From contig JAAYTB010000131.1 in the NCBI GenBank assembly GCA_012523855.1, positions 1 to 47,874 of the forward strand: a DNA stretch of 47,874 bases, in the 5' to 3' direction. Under the pieces are notes generated by a model. It saw nothing but the letters and a program-made list of their open reading frames with translations. It was not told the DNA's origin and made no database searches. The stretch comes from Clostridia bacterium. Lineage in GTDB: Bacteria > Bacillota > Clostridia > Clostridiales > Clostridiaceae. A program made the translations under genes and the position numbers. Below, piece after piece: positions 33,729 to 42,855 of the stretch (the first letter of the stretch is position 1; each line of letters begins with the position of its first letter).

Positions 33729-35108
33729 TTATCTGCCTCCCACTGTGATTTCAGAAACCCTAATTAACGGCTGACCTACATTTGTTGGTATGCTTCCACT
33801 AACAGAACCACACATTCCTTGCCCACAAGCAAGATTCTTCCCAACCATGTCAATCTTCATTAATATATCGGCACCCTTTCCAATAAGGCTAGCTCCTCTT
33901 ACTGGTTCCTGAATCACACCATTTTTTACAAGATAGCCTTCTGCTACTGCAAAATTAAATTCTCCTGTAACTGTATTTACAGAACCTCCACCCATCTTCT
34001 TAGCATATAAACCTTCAGATATGGAAGCTATAATATCTTCATCACTATCCTGTCCTGGAGCAATATAGGTATTGGTCATTCTAGAAGTAGGGGCATACCT
34101 ATAAGACTGCCTTCTACCACTACCAGTAGATTCCATACCCATTCTTCTGCCATTTAGCTTATCTATCATATAGCTTTTTAAAATACCATTTTCTATAAGT
34201 ATATTTTTCCTTGTAGGTGTTCCCTCATCATCGATATTTAAGGAACCCCATTGTCCTGCTTCCCTTCCATCATCTATTGCCGTTACCTTGTCAGAGGCAA
34301 TTTTTTGCCCTAGCTTGCCTGCAAAAACAGAATTTCCTTTAGCCACTGCTGTAGCCTCCAAGGAGTGACCACAAGCTTCATGGAAAATTACTCCGCCAAA
34401 ACCATTTTCAATAGCCACTGTCATCCTGCCTGCAGGACAGTTTCTAGCGTGGAGCATGGTTACAGCAGATTTACTAGCTTCAACGCCGTAATATTCTGGG
34501 TCTAGCACTTCAAACATTTCAAATCCCTTAGCAGCTCCTGGCCCTTCAGAACCGGTCTGGTTTTCCACGCCATTAGAAGCTATAGACCTAATAGAAAGTC
34601 TTGTCCTAACTCTTCTGTCTTCAGTTAATAAACCTTCAGAGTTTGCAATCATAATTTTTTGATCTGAATCTATATAGTTTACTAGTACCTGGGAAATTTC
34701 CTCACTATAATTTTTAGCAGCATCATAGGCTGTCTTCATCACCTTTATTTTACGGCTATTTTCAACACTGGAAGGAACGTAGAGTATTGGATGTATATTA
34801 GGATTAATTCTTTCTGTAAGATTAAGGCTAATATCACCGGCCAGTTGTCCTAAGGCTGATGCAGCCTTTTCTGCACTTGAAAGCAAAGAAGTTCTTGAAC
34901 TATCGTTACAGTATACATAGATACTTCTAAAGCCCTTAAAAATTCTTATACCTACACCAAAATCTCTTCCAGAAACTATTCCATCCATTTTACCATCTAT
35001 CATAGCTAAACTATTTGAAATCTTATCTTCCACAAATATTTCAGCAAAATCTCCACCGCTACTAAGAGCCCTGCCTAAAACATCTTTTATCAAACTTTTC
35101 GATAACAT
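33729..35108 (-). CDS. tldD: TldD-family zinc metallopeptidase
   Basis: The 459-residue catalytic subunit has HEACGHSLEA with His243, Glu244 and His248 forming the HExxxH zinc site, preceded by GFGGVIFHEACG. Later blocks include GVIQEPVRGASLIGKG and CGQGMCGSVSGSIPTNVGQP, where the Cys ligand lies. It works with TldE as a peptidase of the cytosol. ATG at 35108 follows AAGGAGTG at 5 bases. The gene lies 50 bases past the suf terminator, so transcription probably starts in that short gap, although no convincing -35 is visible. Confidence 0.94.
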   Translation of the reverse strand: MLSKSLIKDVLGRALSSGGDFAEIFVEDKISNSLAMIDGKMDGIVSGRDFGVGIRIFKGFRSIYVYCNDSSRTSLLSSAEKAASALGQLAGDISLNLTERINPNIHPILYVPSSVENSRKIKVMKTAYDAAKNYSEEISQVLVNYIDSDQKIMIANSEGLLTEDRRVRTRLSIRSIASNGVENQTGSEGPGAAKGFEMFEVLDPEYYGVEASKSAVTMLHARNCPAGRMTVAIENGFGGVIFHEACGHSLEATAVAKGNSVFAGKLGQKIASDKVTAIDDGREAGQWGSLNIDDEGTPTRKNILIENGILKSYMIDKLNGRRMGMESTGSGRRQSYRYAPTSRMTNTYIAPGQDSDEDIIASISEGLYAKKMGGGSVNTVTGEFNFAVAEGYLVKNGVIQEPVRGASLIGKGADILMKIDMVGKNLACGQGMCGSVSGSIPTNVGQPLIRVSEITVGGR

Positions 35109-35156
35109 AATTTCACTCCTTATAAATATAAAGTAACTTCCTATAATATATTACCA

Positions 35157-35200
35157 TAATAAAACTACGAAGTTTCTATATTAGCAAACTTCGTAGTTTT
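35157..35200 (-). terminator. Terminator of the suf operon
   Basis: A perfect 15-base inverted repeat (AAAACTACGAAGTTT / AAACTTCGTAGTTTT) with a 10-base loop is followed by TTTTATT on the minus strand. Confidence 0.87.
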
Positions 35201-35210
35201 ATTGTTAATA

Positions 35211-35633
35211 TCATTCTAAAGACTCTCCTAATGTATGCCAGGATAGAACAGCACACTTTACCCTAGCAGGCATATTAGAAATATTTTTTAGTGCTGCTGC
35301 ATCCTCTAGTTCTTCTAGAAGTTCATCATCGGTTATCTCTCTTTTTATCATGCCAAGAAATAAATTCATCAACTTTTTTGCTTCCTCTACATTTTTGCCC
35401 TTTATTAAGTCAATCATCATAGAAGTAGAGGCCTGAGAAATAGCACAGCCTACTCCTGTAAAGGAGGCATCCTCTATAATTCCTTCTTTCAGTTTTAATT
35501 CTAATTGAATTTCATCACCGCAACTGGGATTCCTGCCTTTAAGGATCAGATCCGGTGAATCTAGGTGTTTTTTATTATGATTTGACGAGTTGTGTTCCAT
35601 TATTAATTCTGTGTAAATTGAACTAAGATCCAT
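35211..35633 (-). CDS. sufU: SufU sulfur-transfer protein
   Basis: SufU takes sulfur from SufS, using a zinc-bound Cys, and passes it to SufBCD for Fe-S cluster assembly. The 140-residue protein has the three conserved cysteines in NPSCGDEI, GVGCAISQAST and RVKCAVLSW, and an Asp in the first motif. Those features separate it from IscU. Its ATG overlaps the sufS end by 11 bases and has only a weak ribosome site (TTAGGA), so translational coupling to sufS is likely. It is the last gene of the operon. Confidence 0.95.
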   Translation of the reverse strand: MDLSSIYTELIMEHNSSNHNKKHLDSPDLILKGRNPSCGDEIQLELKLKEGIIEDASFTGVGCAISQASTSMMIDLIKGKNVEEAKKLMNLFLGMIKREITDDELLEELEDAAALKNISNMPARVKCAVLSWHTLGESLE

Positions 35634-36849
35634 ATCCTAACCACTTCCTAACGGCTTTTATACTATCAATAAAATTGTCTACGTCCTGTATGGTGTTATA
35701 TAAATAGAAACTTACTCTACAAGTAGCATTGGCACCTAAAAATTGCATAAGTGGATGGGCACAATGGTGGCCAGCTCTTATAGAAATTCCATCAGCATCT
35801 AGTATTGATGCTACATCGTGAGGATGTACTTCCTGTATATTAAAGGATATAACAGAAGACTTTTTATTAACATCCTCTGTTCCGTATATAGTCATATAAG
35901 GAATCTCTGACATTTTTATAAGGGCATAGCTGGTAAGCGCCTTTTCTGTAGCTTTAATATTGTTCATGCCTACCTTATTAATATATTTAATTGCCTCACT
36001 TAAGCCTACAGCACCTGCTACATTTTGGGTTCCACCTTCAAATTTTTGAGGTAGCTGTGCAAACTCTGCTTCCTGCTCTGTCACATATTCAATCATATCT
36101 CCTCCATAGAGAAAAGGAGGCATGGCTTCTAACAATTCCCTCTTACCATACAGAACTCCTATCCCCATTGGAGCCAACATCTTATGTCCAGAAAAAACTA
36201 GAAAGTCTACATCTAAGTCTGAAACATTAATGGCCATATGAGGCACGCTTTGTGAGCCATCAATTATGGCTATAGCTCCTACTTCATGGGCTCTTTTTAT
36301 AATAGTTTCAATTGGATTAATTGTACCTAGTGCATTTGAAACATGGGTAACAGATACAATTTTCGTCCTTTCTCCTATTTTACTTTCAATTTCTTTCTCA
36401 GGAATTATTCCTTCTTCATTGATATACATATACTTTAGGATTGCACCCTTAGCTTTTGCTACTATCTGCCATGGCACTAAATTACTATGGTGTTCTGCTA
36501 TAGATATAACTATTTCATCACCTTCTTTTAAAAAGTGCATGCCATAGCTATAGGCTAGCAAGTTAAAAGACTCTGTAGCACCTTTTGTGAAAATAATTTC
36601 ACTAGGATCCTTAGCTCCAATAAAGTCTTTAACCACTTGTCTAGACTCTTCATATAATTCAGTAGATTTTACACTAAGATAATAGGCTCCTCTATGGGGA
36701 TTGGCATTATATAAATTATAATAATCATCTACAGCTTTAATAACACTTAAAGGCTTATGAGTTGTTGCTGCATTATCTAAATATACTAACCTCTTTCCAT
36801 TTACTTTTTGGTTAAGCACCGGAAAGTCCAAAAGATAATTACTAGACAT
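35623..36849 (-). CDS. sufS: Cysteine desulfurase SufS
   Basis: The 408-residue PLP enzyme releases sulfur from cysteine for Fe-S cluster assembly. It has VYLDNAATTHKPLSV, GATESFNLLAYSYG, SIAEHHSNLVPWQ, FSGHKMLAPMGIGVLYG with the PLP Lys, and the catalytic Cys in RAGHHCAHPLM. This is the group II (SufS/CsdA) form. The ATG lies inside the last codons of sufD behind AAGGAGG, an 8-base overlap. Confidence 0.96.
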   Translation of the reverse strand: MSSNYLLDFPVLNQKVNGKRLVYLDNAATTHKPLSVIKAVDDYYNLYNANPHRGAYYLSVKSTELYEESRQVVKDFIGAKDPSEIIFTKGATESFNLLAYSYGMHFLKEGDEIVISIAEHHSNLVPWQIVAKAKGAILKYMYINEEGIIPEKEIESKIGERTKIVSVTHVSNALGTINPIETIIKRAHEVGAIAIIDGSQSVPHMAINVSDLDVDFLVFSGHKMLAPMGIGVLYGKRELLEAMPPFLYGGDMIEYVTEQEAEFAQLPQKFEGGTQNVAGAVGLSEAIKYINKVGMNNIKATEKALTSYALIKMSEIPYMTIYGTEDVNKKSSVISFNIQEVHPHDVASILDADGISIRAGHHCAHPLMQFLGANATCRVSFYLYNTIQDVDNFIDSIKAVRKWLGYGS

Positions 36850-37945
36850 CCACCATCCTCCTTCTAATGTATTCAGAGATTTCCTCCCTTATTTCTCCTA
36901 TAGGAACCCTCTCTGTTATGGGATTAAAAGCAGACTCAATTATAAGCTTTTTTGCTTCAAGCTCAGAAAAACCTCTGCTCATAAGATAAAAGAGTTTGTT
37001 TTCATCAATCTTTCCAGTACTAGCAGCATGCTGTCCTTTTACGTCATCCTCACCACAAAGTAGTAAAGGTACCGATCTGTTCCTTACACCGCTGCTTAAC
37101 AATACAGCATATTCTTCTTCCACACCTTTAGCTTCTTTAGAACCTTTCTTAAAATCCAGGGTTCCTCTAAAGATCTTGCTGCTTTTATCCATTAAAGCGC
37201 CATGGCTTATTATATTACTTTCTGATTTCCTGCCAAAATGATTCATCACATAATTTATATCTATTTTTCTATACTTATCACCTAAATATATTGAATATAT
37301 ATTAGCTTTACTTTTTAGGTTAAGAAGATTATTTTTACAACTAGTAACACTATTCTTTGCTCCTAGCTCTACAAGAATACAATTAATTTCTGCATCTTCC
37401 TCCGCTGCTGCCGCTATGGCATCTAGGTGAATACCGTCATCTTCCATCAGTTGAACCTTAACTAAATTAATAACTGCCCCTTTTTTTGCATACAACTTAG
37501 TTAAGCCATTATGAAAGGCTTCTGTCCCTTTATTGGAAGAGTACTTCATTACTACAGTAATCTCACTATTTTCTTCAGCAATTATTAAATTATTATCAAT
37601 TACTTGGGGATTGTTACCATCCATTTTATAGTCAATAAAAATAGGTTCTTCTATCTTCTGCTTTTCATCCACCTCTATAAGATAACCACAATTAAACTCC
37701 TTACTTGCTAGCTCTGTCAAAGGCTCTGATAGACCTATATCTTTTTTATTTTCAAAAAATCTTATGCCACTATTTTTCTCCTTTATATCAATAACCTTAT
37801 ATCCTTCTCCATTATTTATGGTCAAGGGATCTAGCTTATAGTCCTTTAGGTCAGGCATATTTTCTTTTATGTTAGTTTCATTTACTCCCAGCCATCTCCA
37901 AGTTCTCACTGGAATATTATTTATGTTCTTTAGTATTTCACTCAT
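36842..37945 (-). CDS. sufD: Fe-S assembly scaffold subunit SufD
   Basis: The 367-residue protein shows the SufB/SufD core: beta-helix repeats in the middle and the C-terminal AKKLIIESAFNPI. SRGFSELEA precedes it, as in SufB, and FRGTLDFKKGSKEAKG and CGEDDVKGQHAASTG match SufD. It pairs with SufB in the SufBC2D complex. The N-terminal VRTWRWLGVNET is the usual SufD opening. ATG at 37945 follows AGGTGGTG, 11 bases after sufB ends. Confidence 0.94.
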   Translation of the reverse strand: MSEILKNINNIPVRTWRWLGVNETNIKENMPDLKDYKLDPLTINNGEGYKVIDIKEKNSGIRFFENKKDIGLSEPLTELASKEFNCGYLIEVDEKQKIEEPIFIDYKMDGNNPQVIDNNLIIAEENSEITVVMKYSSNKGTEAFHNGLTKLYAKKGAVINLVKVQLMEDDGIHLDAIAAAAEEDAEINCILVELGAKNSVTSCKNNLLNLKSKANIYSIYLGDKYRKIDINYVMNHFGRKSESNIISHGALMDKSSKIFRGTLDFKKGSKEAKGVEEEYAVLLSSGVRNRSVPLLLCGEDDVKGQHAASTGKIDENKLFYLMSRGFSELEAKKLIIESAFNPITERVPIGEIREEISEYIRRRMVDV

Positions 37946-37956
37946 TATATCACCAC

Positions 37957-39363
37957 CTACCCTATACTGCCTTCCATCTCAAGCTTAATTAGATTATTCA
38001 TCTCCACTGCATACTCTAAAGGAAGCTCCTTAGCAATAGGTTCCACAAAGCCTCTTACTATCATAGCCTTTGCTTCTTCCTCACTGATACCTCTAGTCAT
38101 TAAATAGTAAATAGCCTCTTCGCTAATTCGACCTATCTTTGCTTCATGACCAATATCTACTTCATCATTTAAAATATCTAATACTGGTAAAGTATCTGAA
38201 CGAGATATATCATCTAGCATCAATGATTCACAAGATACGGTAGATTTACAATGATGAGCATTAGCTGCTACCTTTATAGCTCCCCTGTAAATGGCTTGAC
38301 CTCCAGACTTGGAAATAGATTTGGAATTAATAGTAGAAGAAGTATAGGGTGCTGCGTGAACAACCTTAGCTCCTGTATCTAATATTTGCCCATTTCCAGC
38401 GAAAGTAACTCCGGTAAATTCTGACTTTGCCCCTTCTCCCCTCAATACACTCATAGGATATAGCATAGAAACCTTAGAACCAAAGGAGCCTGACACCCAT
38501 TCTATAGTACCATTCTTATCTACCACTGCCCTTTTAGTATTTAAATTCATCATATTTTTTGACCAGTTTTCTATAGTAGAATATCTTAAATATCCATCTT
38601 CTTTTACATAGAGTTCAACACAGCCTGCATGCAAATTAACCACACTGTATTTAGGAGCAGAACAACCTTCTATAAAGTGAAGGGATGCGCCTTTTTCTAC
38701 TATTATCAGGGTATGCTCAAACTGGCCAGCTCCAGGAGAATTAAGTCTAAAATAGGATTGTAGTGGTATTTCTACCTTTACTCCCTCTGGTACATATACA
38801 AAGGATCCTCCAGACCAAACAGCACCATGGAGAGCAACAAATTTATGATCATTTGGCGGAACCAGCTTCATGAAATATTCCTTAACTATATCCTCATAGT
38901 CCCTTATAGCCGTTTCCATATCGGTATAAATAACCCCTTGTTGAACCAACTCTTCTTTTATGCTATGATAAACCACCTCAGAATCGTACTGGGCACCTAC
39001 CCCTGCCAAGGACTCTCTTTCTGCTTGTGGAATTCCCAATCTCTCAAAGGTGTTTTTAATATCATCAGGCACTTCATTCCAGCTACCTGTTAAAGTGGTT
39101 TCAGGTTTAACGTAGGTTACTATATTGTCCATATCTAAATCATCTAGGGAAGGTCCCCAGGTTGGCATTTCTATTTTATTGTATATGTCTAATGACTTTA
39201 ATCTAAAATCCCTCATCCATTGAGGCTCATTTTTCTCCTTAGATATTTCCTCAACAATTTCTGGAGTTAAGCCACTGGACACCTTATAACTGTATCTATC
39301 TTCATTTATTATATCGTAAAGTCCCCTGTCCAGGTCCTCTACATAAGTTTTTCTTTTCTCCAT
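37957..39363 (-). CDS. sufB: Fe-S assembly scaffold subunit SufB
   Basis: SufB holds the nascent Fe-S cluster. The 468-residue protein has the conserved EPQWMRDFRLKSLDIY, FVYVPEGVKVEIPLQSYFR, EGCSAPKYSVVNLHAG with a conserved Cys, GSFGSKVSMLYPMSVL and HHCKSTVSCESLMLDD near the C-terminus, ending YYLMTRGISEEEA. It forms SufBC2D with the neighbouring products. The ATG at 39363 follows GAGGTGAT, 16 bases after sufC. Confidence 0.97.
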   Translation of the reverse strand: MEKRKTYVEDLDRGLYDIINEDRYSYKVSSGLTPEIVEEISKEKNEPQWMRDFRLKSLDIYNKIEMPTWGPSLDDLDMDNIVTYVKPETTLTGSWNEVPDDIKNTFERLGIPQAERESLAGVGAQYDSEVVYHSIKEELVQQGVIYTDMETAIRDYEDIVKEYFMKLVPPNDHKFVALHGAVWSGGSFVYVPEGVKVEIPLQSYFRLNSPGAGQFEHTLIIVEKGASLHFIEGCSAPKYSVVNLHAGCVELYVKEDGYLRYSTIENWSKNMMNLNTKRAVVDKNGTIEWVSGSFGSKVSMLYPMSVLRGEGAKSEFTGVTFAGNGQILDTGAKVVHAAPYTSSTINSKSISKSGGQAIYRGAIKVAANAHHCKSTVSCESLMLDDISRSDTLPVLDILNDEVDIGHEAKIGRISEEAIYYLMTRGISEEEAKAMIVRGFVEPIAKELPLEYAVEMNNLIKLEMEGSIG

Positions 39364-39379
39364 ACCATCACCTCATAGA

Positions 39380-40123
39380 TTAAACTGAAGCTATATTTTC
39401 AAAGCCTTGCTCATTGATTTCAGCTACTAAGCTATCATCTCCTACCTTTACAACCTTACCATCCTGTATTACATGAACATAATCCACATCTAAGGACTCT
39501 AATATTTTGCTGTTATGAGTTATTATTAAAATGGCATTATCCTCATTTTTAAATTGTCTTACACCATTAGACACAATCTTAACTGCATCTACATCTAAGC
39601 CAGAATCTGTTTCATCTAATATAGCTAGCTTAGGATTTAGCATCATCATTTGAAGTATTTCATTCTTCTTCTTTTCTCCGCCGGAAAAGCCTACATTAAG
39701 ATATCTGCTTCCATAACTTTCATCCATCTTTAGCTCTGCCATTTTTTCTCTAAGATCTCTTTTAAAAGCCATAATTTTCACGGGCTTTCCTGTAATTGCA
39801 CTCTTAGAAGCTCTTAAAAAACTCTCTACAGTTATTCCTGGCACTTCCTCAGGAGTTTGGAAGGATAAAAATATACCTTTCTTGGCCCTTTCCTCTGTTT
39901 TTAAGTCACTTATATCTTCTCCTTGAAAAACTACAGACCCCTTTGTCACTTCATATTTAGGGTGACCCATTATTATATTAACCAAGGTGGATTTACCAGC
40001 TCCATTAGGACCCATAATAACATGAATCTCACCTTTTTTTATTTCTAAGTTTAAGCCTTTTAATATTTCCTTGCCTTCTACCTCAGCGTGTATATCTTTT
40101 ACTTCTAATAGCATATCCGCCAT
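39380..40123 (-). CDS. sufC: Fe-S assembly ATPase SufC
   Basis: SufC is the ABC-type ATPase of the SufBC2D scaffold. The 247-residue protein has Walker A GPNGAGKS, the ABC signature NVGFSGGEKKKNEI, Walker B LAILDETDSGLD and the switch His in IITHNS. It acts in the cytosol, not as a transporter. It is first in sufC-B-D-S-U, the usual order in Clostridia and Bacillus. ATG at 40123 follows AGAGGTG at 7 bases. The promoter is at 40181-40209. Confidence 0.96.
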   Translation of the reverse strand: MADMLLEVKDIHAEVEGKEILKGLNLEIKKGEIHVIMGPNGAGKSTLVNIIMGHPKYEVTKGSVVFQGEDISDLKTEERAKKGIFLSFQTPEEVPGITVESFLRASKSAITGKPVKIMAFKRDLREKMAELKMDESYGSRYLNVGFSGGEKKKNEILQMMMLNPKLAILDETDSGLDVDAVKIVSNGVRQFKNEDNAILIITHNSKILESLDVDYVHVIQDGKVVKVGDDSLVAEINEQGFENIASV

Positions 40124-40180
40124 ACATTTTCACCTCTTAAGAAAATTAATTCCGAGTGTTTCACTCTGATTTATGTTTAT

Positions 40181-40209
40181 ATTGTATCCTTGTTTACATT
40201 GTCTGTCAA
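40181..40209 (-). promoter_or_regulatory. Promoter of the suf operon
   Basis: On the minus strand: consensus -35 TTGACA (40204-40209), 17 bases, -10 TACAAT (40181-40186). A short hairpin (GAGTG-AAA-CACTC, 40154-40166) lies in the leader. No IscR/SufR site was recognised. Confidence 0.75.
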
Positions 40210-40255
40210 TAATTATTATTTCCAAAAATCCTATTGCTATTATAGAAATTTCATT

Positions 40256-41062
40256 TCAGACTTGATAATTATCCTGAAAGTTATTATCCCAATATGTTTT
40301 TCCACCTACAGTATAACTTATACAAAATTGTACTTTATCATCCTTAGGGATATCAGGAATAACAAAGCTCCAAAGCTCAATAAAGTCAGAATTATTCCAT
40401 TTATAATAAGCCCTTTCTTCCTTAAAGCTTTTCCAATTATCAGTAGTATATCTAACCCTTACTTCTTTACTATAATATAGGTTTCTAAGAATTATTGTTC
40501 CAGCAAGGTAATCTTTACTAGACTTATTATAATCACAAGCTCTTCCAAAATCAATGACAGATACATTTATATTACCTAAAACATATCTAAGATCATTATC
40601 ATCATCGTATTCATACTTAGTCCATAAATAATAATCGTTCTCCTTATTATTGTCCCAGTATTCTTTACCGTCAACTTCATATTTTATAGCAAATCTACAT
40701 AAAAAGTCTTTATCTTTTCTATCAGGCAAATTTAAAGGGGTCTCAAAGTCCCATACATATATTCCATTGGAAGCTTTTCTTACAAAGTAAGCTTCTATAA
40801 AGGTCCAATTTTTATTATCATAAGTATAATGGACTGTTAACTTCTTAATATCACCTATATCTTTTGTTGCCACAGTACCTACTACAGAATGACCATAACA
40901 ATTTCCTTCTTCCACCCATTGAACTCTATCTACTATCTTGGCATTGCTGAGTTCCACATAGTTTTCAGCAATCCTTGAAGTAAAATCCCTATCAGTTTCT
41001 GTAGAAGCACCTATGGTTACAGCGGTAACCTTTATTTTTTGCAAAATCTCTTTAAGATCCAA
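40256..41062 (-). CDS. Intracellular protein with two tandem CBM21-like carbohydrate-binding domains
   Basis: The 268-residue protein has two copies of the CBM21 pattern, a starch/glycogen-binding fold best known from protein phosphatase targeting subunits and fungal amylases. Copy one (about 45-145) has VHYTYDNKNW and ends EYWDNNKENDYY; copy two (about 165-268) has VRYTTDNWKSF and ends TYWDNNFQDNY. YWDNN falls at 135-139 and 257-261. No signal peptide, membrane segment or catalytic domain is seen. It may bind internal glycogen or act as an adaptor. The start is TTG behind AAGGGGG at 7 bases. Neighbours do not indicate a role. No clear terminator follows before the suf promoter. Confidence 0.83.
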   Translation of the reverse strand: MDLKEILQKIKVTAVTIGASTETDRDFTSRIAENYVELSNAKIVDRVQWVEEGNCYGHSVVGTVATKDIGDIKKLTVHYTYDNKNWTFIEAYFVRKASNGIYVWDFETPLNLPDRKDKDFLCRFAIKYEVDGKEYWDNNKENDYYLWTKYEYDDDNDLRYVLGNINVSVIDFGRACDYNKSSKDYLAGTIILRNLYYSKEVRVRYTTDNWKSFKEERAYYKWNNSDFIELWSFVIPDIPKDDKVQFCISYTVGGKTYWDNNFQDNYQV

Positions 41063-41112
41063 CGAGATTCCCCCTTATAAATACTTTTTATTTTAGCAAG
41101 GTCGATATGTAT

Positions 41113-41141
41113 ATTATAGGGGTATACGGAAGTAAATTCAA
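41113..41141 (-). promoter_or_regulatory. Predicted promoter of the CBM21 protein gene
   Basis: On the minus strand: -35 TTGAAT (41136-41141), 17 bases, -10 TATAAT (41113-41118). Confidence 0.65.
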
Positions 41142-41193
41142 TTAGTTCCCCTATATCTTTAGTCCTGTATACCTTCCTAACTATAATTAGCAT

Positions 41194-41233
41194 AAAAAAG
41201 TTCATGAAAGCTAATTATACCTTCCATGAACTT
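41194..41233 (-). terminator. Terminator of the chemotaxis receptor gene
   Basis: A 9-base-pair stem (AAGTTCATG / CATGAACTT) with an inner AAAG/CTT extension is followed on the minus strand by a run of six T. Confidence 0.8.
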
Positions 41234-41247
41234 CTTGTAATTTTTCT

Positions 41248-42711
41248 TTAACGAATATTTTTAATTTTTTCACCTAAGTTTCTTATACTTACCATTTTTT
41301 CATGAATCTCAGTAACTGCCTGTTCCTGAGTTTCTGTCAATGCCATTATCTCCTCTGTAGTAGCAGTATTTTCTTCAGATACTGCAGCTATAGTTTCTAA
41401 CTGAGCCTGGGTATTATTAATTTGCTTAAGGAGACTATCTATCATTTCATATTCCCTACTTAGTTTTTGATCCACTAGTTCTACGGAATCACTAACATTT
41501 TGAAGGACTTCTAGTATCTTATCTACCTTTTTATTTCCTATTAAAACTGCATCTCTACCCTTAACAACGTCCTGTAATGCACTTTCCGTTGATTCAGTAA
41601 CTAATACAGTAATATTTTGTATCTCATTTGCAGTTTCAGCACTTTGCTCCGCTAACTTTCTTACTTCTTCTGCTACAACAGCAAATCCCTTACCATACTC
41701 TCCTGCACGGGCAGCTTCTATGGCAGCATTTAAAGCTAGAAGGTTTGTCTGGTCTGCAATTTGACTTATACCTAATAAGGCTTCCTGTATACTGTTCATA
41801 TTATTTTTTAAGTTAGAAACGGTATCAACAGAAGTATTAATAGCATCACTGATTATCTTCATTTGGTTGGACATTTCCTTAACTTCCTCTGCCCCCTGAA
41901 AAACTGCAGCTGCAGATCCCTTAAAGGAGTTTTCTATATCTTTAGACAGTTCATAGGTTTCATCTATTTGCTTAGTTGAAGCAACCATGGCACTATTGGC
42001 ATTATTAATAGATACTGCCGTTTCCTCCACAGCTCTAGACATTTCTCGCATTGACTGGCCAACCATACCAATACCTTGCTTTATATCTTCTATAAGATCT
42101 GTACTATCGTTAACATCAAAGAATAATAAATTAGTGTTTTCCTCCAGTGCTGATACAGCATCATTTATCTTAGCTAAGGAGTCTTTTGCAAGAGTTTCTT
42201 CCTTTTGAGACTTTATTACTAATTCCCTTCCCCATTTAGTTAAAACATACAATACAAAAATTGCAAAAATAAAGACACCCATCCTGGCTATAAAAATCCC
42301 AATATTAGCTTCCTCGCCCAGGATAGAAACTGGTGATATTATATAAACAATTATAATTACTGTAGAAAATATAATGGAAAAAGTCATTAGGATTTTTCGA
42401 CTAAAATATACTGCCGCTAGGCAAAGGGCTAGCATATAGATGTTAAACATTCTTTCTAGTCCACCAGATATAATTGACAAGGTTAGTGCCCCAGTAGCAG
42501 CTGCCATTGGCAAAAAAACACTTTTTATAAAGTCATTTATTGGTAATAAAACCACAATTGTGACAACGGTTGCAACAGCAAACAAAGCAGCTCCTGCTCT
42601 CAGGGCATAGTCTAAACCATCTGCTCCATAGGCTGCTGCAAATAAGACAAAACAGGATATCCATATAATAACAACATTAAACCTATGTTCCCTTGATATT
42701 TTTTTCTTCAT
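41248..42711 (-). CDS. Methyl-accepting chemotaxis protein with multi-pass membrane sensor
   Basis: The 487-residue protein starts with about five or six closely spaced membrane segments (up to about residue 165) and almost no external loop. It lacks the usual periplasmic or Cache ligand domain and no HAMP domain was recognised. The rest is the coiled-coil signalling domain with the family hairpin tip [34 protein letters not shown] (tip near residue 340). It should signal to CheA/CheW, but its stimulus is unknown; a membrane or redox input is a guess. The frame opens with GTG at 42717, but AGGGTGG lies 6 bases ahead of the ATG at 42711. It stands alone. Confidence 0.92.
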   Translation of the reverse strand: MKKKISREHRFNVVIIWISCFVLFAAAYGADGLDYALRAGAALFAVATVVTIVVLLPINDFIKSVFLPMAAATGALTLSIISGGLERMFNIYMLALCLAAVYFSRKILMTFSIIFSTVIIIVYIISPVSILGEEANIGIFIARMGVFIFAIFVLYVLTKWGRELVIKSQKEETLAKDSLAKINDAVSALEENTNLLFFDVNDSTDLIEDIKQGIGMVGQSMREMSRAVEETAVSINNANSAMVASTKQIDETYELSKDIENSFKGSAAAVFQGAEEVKEMSNQMKIISDAINTSVDTVSNLKNNMNSIQEALLGISQIADQTNLLALNAAIEAARAGEYGKGFAVVAEEVRKLAEQSAETANEIQNITVLVTESTESALQDVVKGRDAVLIGNKKVDKILEVLQNVSDSVELVDQKLSREYEMIDSLLKQINNTQAQLETIAAVSEENTATTEEIMALTETQEQAVTEIHEKMVSIRNLGEKIKNIR

Positions 42712-42774
42712 ATCCACCCACCCTTTAACGCTATTTTCACTCTAATTATACCATATTTTCATATGTGTAAACAG

Positions 42775-42801
42775 AAAAAACCAGCGAAAGCTGGTTTTTT
42801 T
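42775..42801. terminator. Terminator after the ttcA-like gene
   Basis: An 11-base-pair stem (AAAAAACCAGC / GCTGGTTTTTT) with a stable GAAA loop provides U-runs on both strands. It lies past the stop of the ttcA-like gene. Confidence 0.88.
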
Positions 42802-42855
42802 TTATAAAAATTTATATAATTCTAGTATTATTTGTCGATTATGGTCTAGAGCTAA

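Noticed and set aside
33729..35108. tldD/tldE as part of a modified-peptide (microcin-like) cluster
   Set aside because: No precursor peptide, radical SAM or cyclodehydratase gene is adjacent; a general peptidase role is simpler.
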